Assembly (NCBI RefSeq): GCF_030161415.1
Contig: NZ_BSSU01000011.1
Coordinates: forward strand, 62,001 to 126,000
DNA from: Thalassotalea eurytherma
Lineage (GTDB): Bacteria; Pseudomonadota; Gammaproteobacteria; Enterobacterales; Alteromonadaceae
Length of the DNA: 64,000 nucleotides
Direction: 5' to 3'
Within the stretch, counting starts at the first letter, position 1. Each line of letters opens with the position of its first letter. Position numbers and translations under genes: made by a program. The notes beneath the pieces were generated by a model. It did no database searches and was not told the origin of the DNA. It worked only from the letters and a program-made list of their open reading frames with translations. Below are positions 52,846 to 63,981 of this stretch, one piece after another.

Positions 52846-54660
52846 TTATAAAAATGTTTTGAGGTGAGCTGTAAATTCTTCAGCGCCCATAAACCCCGTA
52901 ACTCTTTGTTGGCTTAACTCGTTCCCTTGCAAATCAAAGAACAAAATAGAGGGTAAGCCGAACACATCAAAGTGCTCCATTAATTCAACACTTTCATCAC
53001 TACCTGTGTCTGTTAAATCTATTTGAATCAGTAGTGTGTTTGCCAAGGCTTGTTGCACGTTTGCTTGAGGAAAGGTGTACTCTTCAAACTCTTTACAGGC
53101 AATACACCAATCGGCGTATAAATCGAGCATCACTGTTTGCCCTTGGCTATTAGCTTGTTTGATTTGCTCATTGAGTTCAGCCAAATTATCGACAAATATG
53201 AATTGTTTATGTTGGGCAACTTGTTGTGTGTGGGTAGCCTGATTCGTTGGTGAAACCAATTGAAACAACTGGAAGGCACCGAAGAACATCATCAAGAATA
53301 TCACCAAGCTTCTTACGCCAAAACCAAAGTTTTTCTCGGTTTGAGAGTTGGCAACGTAAAAATAGGTAGCGCTTGCCAGTAGTAATAAGGCCCACAATGC
53401 ACTGCTTATCGTTGCAGGTAAAAAACGTTCTAATAAGAAGATCGGAACAGCTAATAGCAACAAACCGAATATATTTTTTATAATATTCATCCAGTTACCT
53501 GCTTTCGGTAAAATCTTACCACCTGAGCTACCTAAGATTAATAGTGGTAGCCCCATACCTAAACTTAGTGCGTATAAAGCACTTGCGCCTGTTACGATAT
53601 CACCACTTTCCGCGATAAAAATTAATGCGCCGGTTAATGGCGCCGTTGTACAAGGTGAAGCGACAAGGCCTGAAATAGCTCCCATGATCAGCACACCTGA
53701 ATATGACCCACCTTTTTGCTTGTTGCTCATCTCATTGAGCTTGTTTTGCCAGCTTGTTGGTAGTGACAAATTGAATAAACCAAACATTGATAGCGCAAGA
53801 AATATAAACAATACGCTTAACACAATTAACACTATGGGATGTTGGAACATCGCTTGAAACTGTGCACCAGCTAACGCAACAACAATACCTAGGGCGGTAT
53901 AGGTTAGCGCCATACCTTGGACATAGAAGAAAGATAATGTAAACGCGCGTTTCGTTGATAGTCCTTCTCCTTGGCCAACAATAATACCTGTTAAAATTGG
54001 GTACATTGGGAACACACAAGGCGTAAATGATAGTAATAGTCCACCCGTAAAAAATGCAATAAGCGTGATCAGTAAGCTTTCGTTGGCCAACATGTCAGCA
54101 AGTTCAAATTGCTCTGAAGCGTTAGCCGTTTTACTCGTTGTGGTTGGAGAATCATTTTGTTCAGGTGTTTGAGATAGTGCAGCGAGTACATCGCTTGTTG
54201 AATGTTTTACTTCATCTAGCTCTATCATTTTAATAACTGGTGGGTAACAAAGCCCTTTTTTCGCACAGCCTTGGTATTTTACCGCGATAGTAGCGCCAGG
54301 TTTAGCATCTTCAATATTGATGTCTAATGACAATGAATCAGGGTAGATTTGCTGAACACCAAAAAATTCATCTTCATGCTCAATACCTTCAGGTAAGGTT
54401 ATTGGTGAAATAGAGGCGTCTGTTGGTGTAAATTTAAATTGATGGCGATAAAGGTAATAACCGTCTTTAACATTAAAGCTAATGTCGAGTTTGTTATCTT
54501 TTTGGTAGTAGTCAAAAACGAAGGCTTCGTCTACTTTTAAAAATTCATTGTCATTGCTAAAAAGCGAAACATTTGACGTATCAAATATTGAGTTTTGTGC
54601 CAACGCACTTGTACATAGGACTGTTAACGCTAACAGCCAAATCTTGATAAAATTTTTCAT
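52846..54660 (-). CDS. dsbD: thiol:disulfide interchange protein DsbD
   Basis: 604 aa inner-membrane reductase carrying electrons from thioredoxin to periplasmic DsbC/CcmG. Signal peptide about 1-21, N-terminal alpha domain (about 22-140) with the redox pair in YQGCAKKGLCYPP, eight TM helices (about 190-470) with the paired Cys in FTPCVFPM and ASPCTTAPLTG, and a C-terminal thioredoxin-like domain with DWCIACKEF. All three redox pairs are present. cutA lies 4 nt upstream, the conserved cutA-dsbD order. Confidence 0.95.
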   Translation of the reverse strand: MKNFIKIWLLALTVLCTSALAQNSIFDTSNVSLFSNDNEFLKVDEAFVFDYYQKDNKLDISFNVKDGYYLYRHQFKFTPTDASISPITLPEGIEHEDEFFGVQQIYPDSLSLDINIEDAKPGATIAVKYQGCAKKGLCYPPVIKMIELDEVKHSTSDVLAALSQTPEQNDSPTTTSKTANASEQFELADMLANESLLITLIAFFTGGLLLSFTPCVFPMYPILTGIIVGQGEGLSTKRAFTLSFFYVQGMALTYTALGIVVALAGAQFQAMFQHPIVLIVLSVLFIFLALSMFGLFNLSLPTSWQNKLNEMSNKQKGGSYSGVLIMGAISGLVASPCTTAPLTGALIFIAESGDIVTGASALYALSLGMGLPLLILGSSGGKILPKAGNWMNIIKNIFGLLLLAVPIFLLERFLPATISSALWALLLLASATYFYVANSQTEKNFGFGVRSLVIFLMMFFGAFQLFQLVSPTNQATHTQQVAQHKQFIFVDNLAELNEQIKQANSQGQTVMLDLYADWCIACKEFEEYTFPQANVQQALANTLLIQIDLTDTGSDESVELMEHFDVFGLPSILFFDLQGNELSQQRVTGFMGAEEFTAHLKTFL

Positions 54661-54664
54661 ACAG

Positions 54665-54976
54665 CTACTTCAAAGACTCACTTATCCAGTTTAAATATGC
54701 TTGATTGCCACCATCAATATTGATGGCAATGATCTCAGGTACATCATAGGGATGCAACTTCTCAATCGCTTGTGTAAGTTCTTCAACTTGGCTCGCTAAG
54801 GTTTTAATCAATAATTGATGTTCGCATGCTTCATGTACTTCACCTTGCCACGCATAAACAGAGGTTATCTGTGGAATAATGTTAACGCACGCAGTAAGTT
54901 TTTTTGCCACTAAATGATGAGCAATTGCCTTTGCGTCTTCATGTGTTGGGCAGCTACATAACACAATTTGATACAT
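54665..54976 (-). CDS. cutA: divalent-cation tolerance protein CutA
   Basis: 103 aa trimeric cytosolic protein linked to copper tolerance. Landmarks: CPTHEDAKAIAHHLV, LTACVNIIPQITSVYAWQGEV and the C-terminal LHPYDVPEIIAINI. Co-transcribed with dsbD. Confidence 0.95.
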   Translation of the reverse strand: MYQIVLCSCPTHEDAKAIAHHLVAKKLTACVNIIPQITSVYAWQGEVHEACEHQLLIKTLASQVEELTQAIEKLHPYDVPEIIAINIDGGNQAYLNWISESLK

Positions 54977-55183
54977 TTTCTTTTAAACCTTTTGTTGCCA
55001 TTAACACCAGAGTTAATAGGTATTTTACACAGCTAATGTCTATTTACTATGCTTGTTAATTAGCACAGTGGTTGAAATAGACCTGTTTACCCTCATATTT
55101 GTTTCATTCAAGAGTTGGCTTTGAGTTAAATATGACAATCTAGGTTGCCAGATTTTAAGCTAACTCTAACTTTAGGAGTGTTT

Positions 55184-55696
55184 ATGTTTCCCATTTTATT
55201 TTTGATGTTTGTTCTAATTCCTATTATTGAAATTACCGTGTTAATTCAAGTAGGTACCGTTATCGGTACGTGGCCAACAGTTGCCATTGTTGTGTTAACC
55301 GCTTGGCTAGGTGCAAAGTTTGTGCGCCAGCAAGGACTAACAACATTACGTAACCTGCAAGAAAAATCAGCACGTGGTGAAATACCATCAAATGAAATTA
55401 TTACGGGTTTCCTGCTGTTACTTTCTGGCGTTTTCTTGGTCACGCCTGGATTTGTCACTGATGCTTTTGGTCTTTCTTTATTGATTCCAAGTGTACGAAA
55501 TGGCTTCATTAAAAAAGTACAAAGCCATATCCATTTGCAAGCGGCAGCGCAGTCAGGTTTTCATTCGGCTCATTTTCAACAGGGTAATACGTATGAACAT
55601 GAACCATTCGATCAACAACCTTTTGATCAAGCGCCTCAACAACCTCGCCAACACTTAGGTGATACGATTGAGGGAGAATACGAGCGAAAAGAATAA
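55184..55696 (+). CDS. fxsA: FxsA family membrane protein
   Basis: 170 aa from the ATG at 55184, which has AGGAG 8 nt upstream; the frame is open to a TTG at 55145 but without a ribosome site. Four hydrophobic segments in the first ~110 residues (LFLMFVLIPIIEITVLIQVG, PTVAIVVLTAWLGAKFVRQQG, GFLLLLSGVFLVTPGFVTDA), then a Gln/His-rich soluble tail. FxsA overproduction suppresses F exclusion of phage T7 in E. coli. It stands upstream of groES, as in many gammaproteobacteria. Confidence 0.9.
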   Translation: MFPILFLMFVLIPIIEITVLIQVGTVIGTWPTVAIVVLTAWLGAKFVRQQGLTTLRNLQEKSARGEIPSNEIITGFLLLLSGVFLVTPGFVTDAFGLSLLIPSVRNGFIKKVQSHIHLQAAAQSGFHSAHFQQGNTYEHEPFDQQPFDQAPQQPRQHLGDTIEGEYERKE

Positions 55697-55710
55697 TTTT
55701 TTTCGCTCTT
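55682..55710 (+). terminator. hairpin at the end of fxsA
   Basis: GAGCGAAAA / TTTTTCGCTC stem with A/T-rich loop, overlapping the fxsA stop. The T-run is on the 3' arm. It separates fxsA from the groES promoter. Confidence 0.55.
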
Positions 55711-55713
55711 TAA

Positions 55714-55740
55714 CTTGTAAAGTTATTTTTTGCCCTTATT
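55714..55740 (+). promoter_or_regulatory. candidate heat-shock (sigma-32) promoter of groESL
   Basis: CTTGTAA (55714-55720) and CCCTTATT (55733-55740), 12 bp apart, resemble the CTTGAAA / CCCCATnT pair. The ATG of groES is 51 bp beyond. One or two mismatches in each box; inference. Confidence 0.4.
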
Positions 55741-55790
55741 TATTCAAGCAAACAATCTTTTTAAAACAACCTATTCTCGGAGAGAAATAA

Positions 55791-56081
55791 ATGAGCATTC
55801 GTCCATTACACGATCGCGTAATCATCAAGCGTAAAGAAGTAGAGTCAAAGTCTGCTGGCGGTATTGTATTAACTGGTAGTGCTGCTGAGAAGTCAACTCG
55901 CGGTGAAGTCGTTGCCGTTGGTAACGGTCGCATTTTAGAAAACGGTGAAGTTCGCGCTTTAGACGTAAAAGTTGGCGACCAAGTAATTTTCAGCGAAGGT
56001 TACGGCGTTAAAACTGAAAAAATTGACGGTGAAGAAGTACTTATCCTTAGCGAAAGTGACATCTTAGCAGTCGTTGAATAA
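55791..56081 (+). CDS. groES: co-chaperonin GroES
   Basis: 96 aa. [26 protein letters not shown] with the mobile loop at about residues 17-34, and a C-terminal [16 protein letters not shown]. Caps the GroEL cavity. GGAGAG precedes the ATG. groEL follows after 93 bp. Confidence 0.98.
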   Translation: MSIRPLHDRVIIKRKEVESKSAGGIVLTGSAAEKSTRGEVVAVGNGRILENGEVRALDVKVGDQVIFSEGYGVKTEKIDGEEVLILSESDILAVVE

Positions 56082-56162
56082 GCACTATTCATCTCGAGTT
56101 AACTATTAAGAATTAAATGAAGTTTGGTTAGCTAATAAACCAGATTATCAAAAAAGAATTAA

Positions 56163-57827
<1,665 letters not shown>

Positions 57828-57851
57828 AAACGTCTATAAAAGCGTAACAAG

Positions 57852-57885
57852 AAGGCCAGCGTAAGTTTTACGCTGGCCTTTTTTA
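57852..57885 (+). terminator. intrinsic terminator of groESL
   Basis: AAGGCCAGCGTAA-GTT-TTACGCTGGCCTT stem (13 bp) with a T-run. Confidence 0.92.
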
Positions 57886-57927
57886 TTGTATGTTAGATAA
57901 AGGAACTAATTGCACAGGGATTAAATT

Positions 57928-58035
57928 TTGCAAACAAGGATTGTTTTAGGTCTTATTATTTGTGGTGTTTCATTAGGCTGTTGGAATTTGCTCATAGACC
58001 CTAGTCAGCGCAACCGCAAACATCAAAAAAAATGA
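57928..58035 (+). CDS. N-terminal membrane anchor ORF of the following protein (frame broken at A8 tract)
   Basis: TTG at 57928 with AGGGA 7 nt upstream starts a 35-residue frame: MQTRIVLGLIICGVSLGCW then NLLIDPSQRNRKHQKK, stop TGA at 58033-58035. It is a typical signal anchor (or, with the LGC context, possibly a lipobox-like site). The stop overlaps the ATG of the next frame, and the junction is a run of eight A (58025-58032). A one-base slip would fuse the two frames into a single anchored protein. Confidence 0.6.
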   Translation: MQTRIVLGLIICGVSLGCWNLLIDPSQRNRKHQKK

Positions 58036-59102
58036 CTGAGCCATCTGCACTAAAAGTGCAACATGTAGGTGCTCATCAACAAAATCTCCAACAAAAAAAT
58101 CAATTTAATCAAGTTGAAACGATTGAAAAACGTCCAGAACAAGCGGAAGCCACTGAGGTAGGTTTGCAAGATATCGATTTGTCTTCTTGTTTTACGGATC
58201 AGGAGTTCAATAAACAATTAGATAGTCCAGAGTATATTCAATTAGTGCAGGCGTATATTGATTCCCTCGAACAATCCAACGATCAGCAAGCACAACTTTA
58301 CTACACATTGTTCTCAGATGAGATGACACATGATATGAGGTTGAATCGAATGCTTGATTATTTTGAATATTTTCCAGAGCACCCCTTAATTGCTCAGCAA
58401 ATGATTAACTCTTGCAGTCGCGGCGTTTATAAACGCTGTACTAATGAATTAATTTATCAAGCGATTGCTGTAGACAAAAGTAATGGCGCAATTTGGTTAT
58501 CAGCGGCAAGCTATTTCGCTAGTAAAGGCTTAGACGATGAAGTCTTTAACGCGATAAGTGCCTTAGAAAAAACCTCTGTATTTAATGAACGGTATGGAGA
58601 AAAGGTGTTGCTTTATACAAGAGCCCTTGAAGGCGCTACTGCAAACAACTTCAACCTTAATGCAATAACAGGCATGGGTAAGGCTGCGGCACTTTTGCAC
58701 CCGCTATATTCAATCAATGGTTGGTGTGACGTAGGTTTATCAAATTTAGTGAAACTAGAAGCGTGTAAGGTGCTTGCCCAACAGTTAGTGACTCGAAGTA
58801 AAACAGCATTAAATAGTGCATTTGGTGAAGAGCTACAAACCAGGTTAGATAGAGTAAATCAACCTGATCTCGAAACAACAGATGGCGACACATTTCTTAA
58901 AGAGATCAATCAGCAAAAGAACGCGATGACAAGTTTTCTTATTTTTACTAATGAAGTGTTATTAAGAAGCTACTTAAACAACCTTGATCAATACGGAGAG
59001 GTTGGTGCAACAAAAATAGCTGAAAAAGACATTGAGCAAACACTCTCAAATGATCCAAGCCTGTTATGTGAAAATACTAAAGAATCATTTAGTGGACTTT
59101 GA
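58032..59102 (+). CDS. unrecognised soluble-domain protein, probably the body of a membrane-anchored protein
   Basis: 356 aa with no signal of its own. Gln/Glu-rich first 50 residues, then an all-helical region with repeat-like helix pairs (LVQAYIDSLEQSNDQQAQL, YFEYFPEHPLIAQQMINSC, AIWLSAASYFASKGLDDEV), suggestive of TPR/Sel1-like packing. Five Cys are spread along it. The ATG has no ribosome site apart from coupling to the upstream stop (ATGA overlap), which supports a single split gene or translational coupling. Function unknown. Confidence 0.75.
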   Translation: MTEPSALKVQHVGAHQQNLQQKNQFNQVETIEKRPEQAEATEVGLQDIDLSSCFTDQEFNKQLDSPEYIQLVQAYIDSLEQSNDQQAQLYYTLFSDEMTHDMRLNRMLDYFEYFPEHPLIAQQMINSCSRGVYKRCTNELIYQAIAVDKSNGAIWLSAASYFASKGLDDEVFNAISALEKTSVFNERYGEKVLLYTRALEGATANNFNLNAITGMGKAAALLHPLYSINGWCDVGLSNLVKLEACKVLAQQLVTRSKTALNSAFGEELQTRLDRVNQPDLETTDGDTFLKEINQQKNAMTSFLIFTNEVLLRSYLNNLDQYGEVGATKIAEKDIEQTLSNDPSLLCENTKESFSGL

Positions 59103-59140
59103 CCTACTTATTCGTTGGTTTTTAAAAGAGTAAGTAGGTC
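59101..59140. repeat. 10-bp inverted repeat at the end of the preceding gene
   Basis: GACCTACTTA (59101-59110) and TAAGTAGGTC (59131-59140) with a 20-nt loop, between the converging genes. Possible transcript-end structure; no T-run. Confidence 0.45.
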
Positions 59141-59155
59141 AATATGATAAGATAA

Positions 59156-60262
59156 TTAGTTATCGTTAACTTCTGGCAGCTCGTCTTCGTCGTCTGTTTC
59201 GATATCCGTTACTGTAACGCTACCTCCACCCAAATTAACCGCACGAATTCGCATTAACTCAAGCAATCGCATATTCTTCGTGTAAAGCTCGTTATCGACC
59301 GCTTCATTAATACTTTGTGTACCAGCTGAAGGTCTGATTTTACGTTTTGAACCATATAAATCTGCGATTTTCCAATTTTTGATATTTGCATTAAATGAAC
59401 GAGCTGCTTGAATGTCTTCACTTATCGTCTTTTTCGCGTACGTGAGTAAATGCTGTTTTAGGTCGTTTTCGAAATCTGGAAAAAACGATTCATTTCGTTG
59501 ATAAAACTGAGAAATTCGAACTTCGCCATCCCCACCATTAAACTGGGTGCCGCGATTTGAATTAATAAATTCAAACGCGTTGTCAGCAAGTGATTTATAA
59601 ACGTTATAACCCGTATAGGCTTTACGTCTAATATTTGGTCCGCCAATGTTACCTTGGTATAAACCGTAAATAATCAACGGATCGTTATCATAGTTTTTTT
59701 GCAAAATATCATACTGAATATCGTTTAAGCTCAGCTTGATATTGTTAACCGTAATAATTTTATTTTCTAAAATTGATTGCTCACCATAGAGGTATTCCCG
59801 CAAGTCATATTTAGGATAAATCTTTGCAACTTCATTAATTAAACTGACGTTATAAAGGTTTAACCAGTATGCAAGTTGCTCTTCTTTAGAATATAAATTC
59901 AGTGGTGTTTCTTCTGGAATAAGTTCTAGCGACTGTTTCAGTAAATCAATTTCTTGTTGTTGTTTTACAAGTGATTCGTAGAAAAAACGATTTGCCTCGT
60001 TTTCTGTAGCTCGGTCTTTATAGTGTCTAAAACGCGTGCCAAAAATTTCTTTCGGCCTTTCGGAAAGCTTCCTAGTAGAATAGCCCATGTAGATGACACC
60101 TGCATGTAGCATTTCATTAACCACGCTAAAGTCCATCTCTAGTGGAGACTCTTCAGAGTAACTAGAAAAATGTTGAGCTAAGTGTATTTCAGTTGCATTG
60201 GCGTTAGTACTCATTGAAAGGTGTAAAAAAGCAATGAGGGTCATTGAAATTAACGTACGCAT
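59156..60262 (-). CDS. exported DUF547 family protein
   Basis: 368 aa. Signal peptide about 1-23 (ending NANA). The central part has the DUF547 signature LAYWLNLYNVSLINEV, then LSLNDIQYDIL and IIYGLYQGNIGGPNIRRKAYTG (the family's G-x2-C/GSP-like strand). It is an uncharacterised periplasmic family common in marine bacteria. The C-terminal tail is acidic (TDIETDDEDELPEVNDN). Confidence 0.85.
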   Translation of the reverse strand: MRTLISMTLIAFLHLSMSTNANATEIHLAQHFSSYSEESPLEMDFSVVNEMLHAGVIYMGYSTRKLSERPKEIFGTRFRHYKDRATENEANRFFYESLVKQQQEIDLLKQSLELIPEETPLNLYSKEEQLAYWLNLYNVSLINEVAKIYPKYDLREYLYGEQSILENKIITVNNIKLSLNDIQYDILQKNYDNDPLIIYGLYQGNIGGPNIRRKAYTGYNVYKSLADNAFEFINSNRGTQFNGGDGEVRISQFYQRNESFFPDFENDLKQHLLTYAKKTISEDIQAARSFNANIKNWKIADLYGSKRKIRPSAGTQSINEAVDNELYTKNMRLLELMRIRAVNLGGGSVTVTDIETDDEDELPEVNDN

Positions 60263-60463
60263 AACATTCCCTGTTTATCTATTATTTGGTTCATCATTAA
60301 AAGTAGGCCAAGCCTAATACTGTTGTAAATATTATGTTAACAAAGGTTTTTAAGATTGACCAATTCCGATCGACATTTAAATGTAAACGAGTGTTGCAAA
60401 TGGGGCTTAGGGCGGGCTGAAACACTTCAGTGAACTGTTAAAAAGAGGTCTAATATCAGCTCA

Positions 60464-60500
60464 TTTTGATATATTGTCTTGCACAGAGAATATATCAAAA
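60464..60500. repeat. 12-bp perfect inverted repeat downstream of oxyR
   Basis: TTTTGATATATT (60464-60475) and AATATATCAAAA (60489-60500), 13-nt spacer. AT-rich and without a GC core, so unlike the window's terminators. Could be an operator, a protein-binding site or a 3' end structure. Confidence 0.45.
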
Positions 60501-60526
60501 CGTGCAGGTAAATTTGTTATCAAGGG

Positions 60527-61426
60527 TTATTTGTCAGGTGATAGCGCCTGACAAAACATACTCTTTAAAATTTCTAATTCTTTTACTCGTACATAATTAG
60601 GTCTAAAGATCATGGCAATGTTTCTATGTGGTCCTGGCTCATTTAAATGGACAGCCCTAATTTCGCTATTATTTGCAACCAGTTGTTCAAGCGCCATTTC
60701 TGGCACTAGTGTGCTACCTATTTTACCTGCTACCATTTGAATCAAAGTATTAAGGCTTGTTGCAGCGAACTCTTGCTCGTCTTGCTCATTCTTTAATTGG
60801 CATGCTTCTAATACGTGGTCTTTTAAACAATGGCCGTCCCTTAATAGCATTAATTTTTCAAGCTCAAGCTCATTGCTTGTGATCTCCTGCACGCCAAGTG
60901 GACACTCATCTTTGTGGCTTATCCAGTAAAAATCTTCATGCCAAAATTCAAAAGACATTAAGCCATCAATAGGAAATGGTAACGCAAGAATTGCTGTGTC
61001 TAGTTCACCGCGTCTTACCATATCAACAAGCATGTGAGATTGCTCTTCTACAATATGGAGTTTGAAGTTTGGGTAAGTAGAACGTACCGATGGCAAGACT
61101 TTCGGTAATAAATAAGGACCTACGGTTGGGATTACGCCAATTTTCATTGGTGAAGCTAAAGGGTCACTTTCTGCCTGTCCGAGCTGATGAAGTTCATCTA
61201 ACTCTAATTTAATCACCTGAGCCTTGTTGATGAAGGTCTCACCTTGGCAAGTTATTAGCACTTGCTTGTTATTTCGCTCAAATACTTGAAAACCTAGTTG
61301 CTTTTCCATTTCATTTATCGCTGTGCTCATTGCTGACTGTGACACATGGCAGGCTTCAGCCGCCTTTTTGAAATGGAGAGTTTTAGCTACCGCTAATGCA
61401 TAATTAATTTGCTTGATTGAAATCAT
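60527..61426 (-). CDS. oxyR: OxyR, hydrogen-peroxide-sensing LysR regulator
   Basis: 299 aa. N-terminal LysR helix-turn-helix (about 3-60, HFKKAAEACHVSQSAMSTAINEMEKQLG). The regulatory domain contains the two redox cysteines that form the activating disulfide, C200 (RDGHCLKDH) and C209 (LEACQLK), with the same 9-residue spacing as E. coli C199/C208, followed by ATSLNTLIQMVA. Divergent from katG, a classical target. Confidence 0.92.
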   Translation of the reverse strand: MISIKQINYALAVAKTLHFKKAAEACHVSQSAMSTAINEMEKQLGFQVFERNNKQVLITCQGETFINKAQVIKLELDELHQLGQAESDPLASPMKIGVIPTVGPYLLPKVLPSVRSTYPNFKLHIVEEQSHMLVDMVRRGELDTAILALPFPIDGLMSFEFWHEDFYWISHKDECPLGVQEITSNELELEKLMLLRDGHCLKDHVLEACQLKNEQDEQEFAATSLNTLIQMVAGKIGSTLVPEMALEQLVANNSEIRAVHLNEPGPHRNIAMIFRPNYVRVKELEILKSMFCQALSPDK

Positions 61427-61713
61427 CTTATCTATGTTTTGTTTTATTGTTCATCTTTCTTTATTCAATCAGTTTTATTGAATTATATCTAGACGAAGAA
61501 CATCACCGGGGCGTTAACTGATTGACCTAGGTTATTGTTTTTTTATTTTAAAACTATTAAAAATCATGGTTTTATGTTTTTTGTTGTTCGTTTTAGGTGC
61601 TCGATTAATTAAATAGAAGATTAAGTTCAATTTAATCAAATTTATTCTTTGAGCATCCAGACTACACTTAAATGCGTCAAAAACTACGTATAACAAATTT
61701 CTAGGTGAATACC
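61427..61713. promoter_or_regulatory. oxyR-katG divergent control region
   Basis: 287 bp, very AT-rich. The clearest dyad is GATTAA (61619-61624) / TTAATC (61632-61637), about 77 bp before the katG ATG and a candidate OxyR site. The four-ATAG consensus of E. coli OxyR is not evident. TAGGTG is the katG ribosome site. Confidence 0.4.
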
Positions 61714-63981
61714 ATGAAGATAGTACAAACGCTAAAATTTTCCGCTGTTGCTAGCGTGCTTGCCATGTCATTAGGTGGCACTGCAAGTGCGTCAGAACAA
61801 CAAATGAGTAAGCCCAAAGGTGCAATAGGCATGGGCAAGGTTGCTCCTAATCAAGCTAAATCAAATAACTTTTGGTGGCCAGAACAAATCGATTTAAGCC
61901 GTCTTCGAGACCATGATCTTCGCTCAAACCCATTGGGCAACGACTTCAATTATAAAGAAGCGTTTGGCGAGTTAGATATGGACGCGCTTAAAAAAGATAT
62001 CGATTCTGTATTAACCGAGTCTCAAGATTGGTGGCCTGCTGACTGGGGTAACTATGGTCCACTTTTTATTAGAATGACTTGGCATGCTGCTGGAACATAT
62101 CGCACATTAGATGGGCGTGGTGGTGCCGGTGGTGGTCAGCAACGTTTTGATCCCCTTAATAGTTGGCCAGACAATGGCAATTTAGATAAAGCCCGTCGTT
62201 TACTTTGGCCTGTTAAACAAAAGTACGGTGAATTAATTTCTTGGGGCGACTTGATTGTTCTTGCTGGTAACGTTGCGTTAGAAAATATGGGCTTTAAAAC
62301 CTACGGTTTTGCAGCGGGCAGAGACGACGACTGGGAGCCAGACATGGTTTACTGGGGGCCGGAAGTCGAAATGCTTGCCAGTGATCGTCGAGAAGCTGAT
62401 GGTAAATTGAAAAAACCATTGGCTGCAGTTCATATGGGGCTTATTTATGTAAACCCTGAAGGGCCAGGCGGTGTACCAGACCCATTAGCTTCAGCGAAAA
62501 ACGTCCGTGAAGCTTTCGCTCGCATGGCGATGAATGATGAAGAAACATTGGCACTTATCGCTGGTGGCCATACCTTTGGTAAAATGCACGGTGCCCATAA
62601 AGCAAGTAAATGTGTCGGTGTAGAGCCTGGCGCAGCACCTACTGAAGATCAAGGCCTAGGTTGGAAAAACAAGTGTGGCAAAGGTCATTCAGAAGATACT
62701 GTAACCAGTGGCCTAGAAGGGGCTTGGACACAAGCACCAACCCGATGGACATCATTGTATTTGTCTAATTTATTAAATTTTGAATGGGAAACTACCCGTA
62801 GCCCAGCCGGTGCAATTATTTGGGTACCTACAGACGAGTCATTGCATAAAGCCGTGCCTGATGCGCATGTTAAAGGCAAGTATAACCCGCCAGTAATGAA
62901 TACTGCTGATATGGCACTGAAGTACGATCCTGCCTATCGCAAAATCGCAGAGCGCTTTTTAGCTGATCCTGAAGAGTACCGTTTAGCGTTCGCGAAAGCG
63001 TGGTTTAAGTTAACGCATCGCGATATGGGGCCACGTGACAATTATTTAGGTAATGACTACCCGAAAGAAGCATTGATTTGGCAAGATCCTATATCAAAAC
63101 CAGACTACAAGCTGGTTGATGATAGAGACATTCGTAAGTTGAAAGCCAATATCTTAAGCTCAGGTTTATCAGTGTCAGAACTTGTTAAAGCTGCATGGGC
63201 ATCAGCATCTTCTTACCGTGATTCAGATATGCGTGGTGGCGCCAATGGTGCGCGTATCGCTTTAGCACCTCAAAAGGATTGGGCTGTTAATAACCCAGGT
63301 GAGTTAAGCAGCACAATTGAAACACTAAAAGGCATTCAAGAAGATTTTAACGACAGCTTCTTTAGCGCTAAGAAAATATCATTAGCAGATACGATTGTTT
63401 TAGCAGGTGCTGCAGCGATTGAACAAGCATCAAAAGATGCTGGTGTTGAAGTGACAGTGCCATTTGTTCCGGGTCGTGGTGATGCAACGCAAGCGCAAAC
63501 TGATATCAATTCGTTCTCGTTGTTAAAGCCTAAGGCTGATGCGTTCCGTAACTATCATGAAGCCGATTATTACAAGTCGCCGACTGACGCCTTAATCGAT
63601 AAAGCTGATCAATTAGCGCTAACGGTTCCTGAAATGACCGTACTGATTGGTGGTATGCGTGTATTGAGCACAAATACGGATGGCAGTGCACATGGCGTAT
63701 TGACGGATAAGCCGGGTGCGTTAAGCAATGACTTCTTTGTAAATTTACTTGATATGTCAACAAAATGGCAGAAATCAGGCGCTATTTATGAAGGTCTTGA
63801 TCGCAAATCAGGTGAGGTGAAATATACAGCGACACCAGTCGATTTAATTTTCGGTTCATCTTCGGAGCTGCGCGCAGTAACAGAAGCCTATGCTTTCGAT
63901 AATGCGCAAGAGCGCTTTGTTAAAGACTTTGTTAATGCTTGGGTAAAAGTCATGCAAGCAGATCGCTTTGACATCAAATAG
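61714..63981 (+). CDS. katG: catalase-peroxidase, exported form
   Basis: 755 aa bifunctional heme enzyme destroying hydrogen peroxide. The start is set at the ATG at 61714, giving a clear signal peptide ([20 protein letters not shown], cleavage near ASA, residue 27); an in-frame GTG at 61705 adds three residues. Distal heme residues Arg120-Trp123-His124 ([11 protein letters not shown]), the Met-Tyr-Trp crosslink partners Tyr245 and Met271, and the proximal His286 in GGHTFGK are present. The C-terminal degenerate peroxidase domain is complete. The signal makes this a periplasmic KatG. It is divergent from oxyR. Confidence 0.95.
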   Translation: MKIVQTLKFSAVASVLAMSLGGTASASEQQMSKPKGAIGMGKVAPNQAKSNNFWWPEQIDLSRLRDHDLRSNPLGNDFNYKEAFGELDMDALKKDIDSVLTESQDWWPADWGNYGPLFIRMTWHAAGTYRTLDGRGGAGGGQQRFDPLNSWPDNGNLDKARRLLWPVKQKYGELISWGDLIVLAGNVALENMGFKTYGFAAGRDDDWEPDMVYWGPEVEMLASDRREADGKLKKPLAAVHMGLIYVNPEGPGGVPDPLASAKNVREAFARMAMNDEETLALIAGGHTFGKMHGAHKASKCVGVEPGAAPTEDQGLGWKNKCGKGHSEDTVTSGLEGAWTQAPTRWTSLYLSNLLNFEWETTRSPAGAIIWVPTDESLHKAVPDAHVKGKYNPPVMNTADMALKYDPAYRKIAERFLADPEEYRLAFAKAWFKLTHRDMGPRDNYLGNDYPKEALIWQDPISKPDYKLVDDRDIRKLKANILSSGLSVSELVKAAWASASSYRDSDMRGGANGARIALAPQKDWAVNNPGELSSTIETLKGIQEDFNDSFFSAKKISLADTIVLAGAAAIEQASKDAGVEVTVPFVPGRGDATQAQTDINSFSLLKPKADAFRNYHEADYYKSPTDALIDKADQLALTVPEMTVLIGGMRVLSTNTDGSAHGVLTDKPGALSNDFFVNLLDMSTKWQKSGAIYEGLDRKSGEVKYTATPVDLIFGSSSELRAVTEAYAFDNAQERFVKDFVNAWVKVMQADRFDIK

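Noticed and set aside
61427-61713. Canonical E. coli-type OxyR box
   Set aside because: No set of four ATAG-spaced elements could be read; only a GATTAA/TTAATC dyad was kept as a weak candidate.
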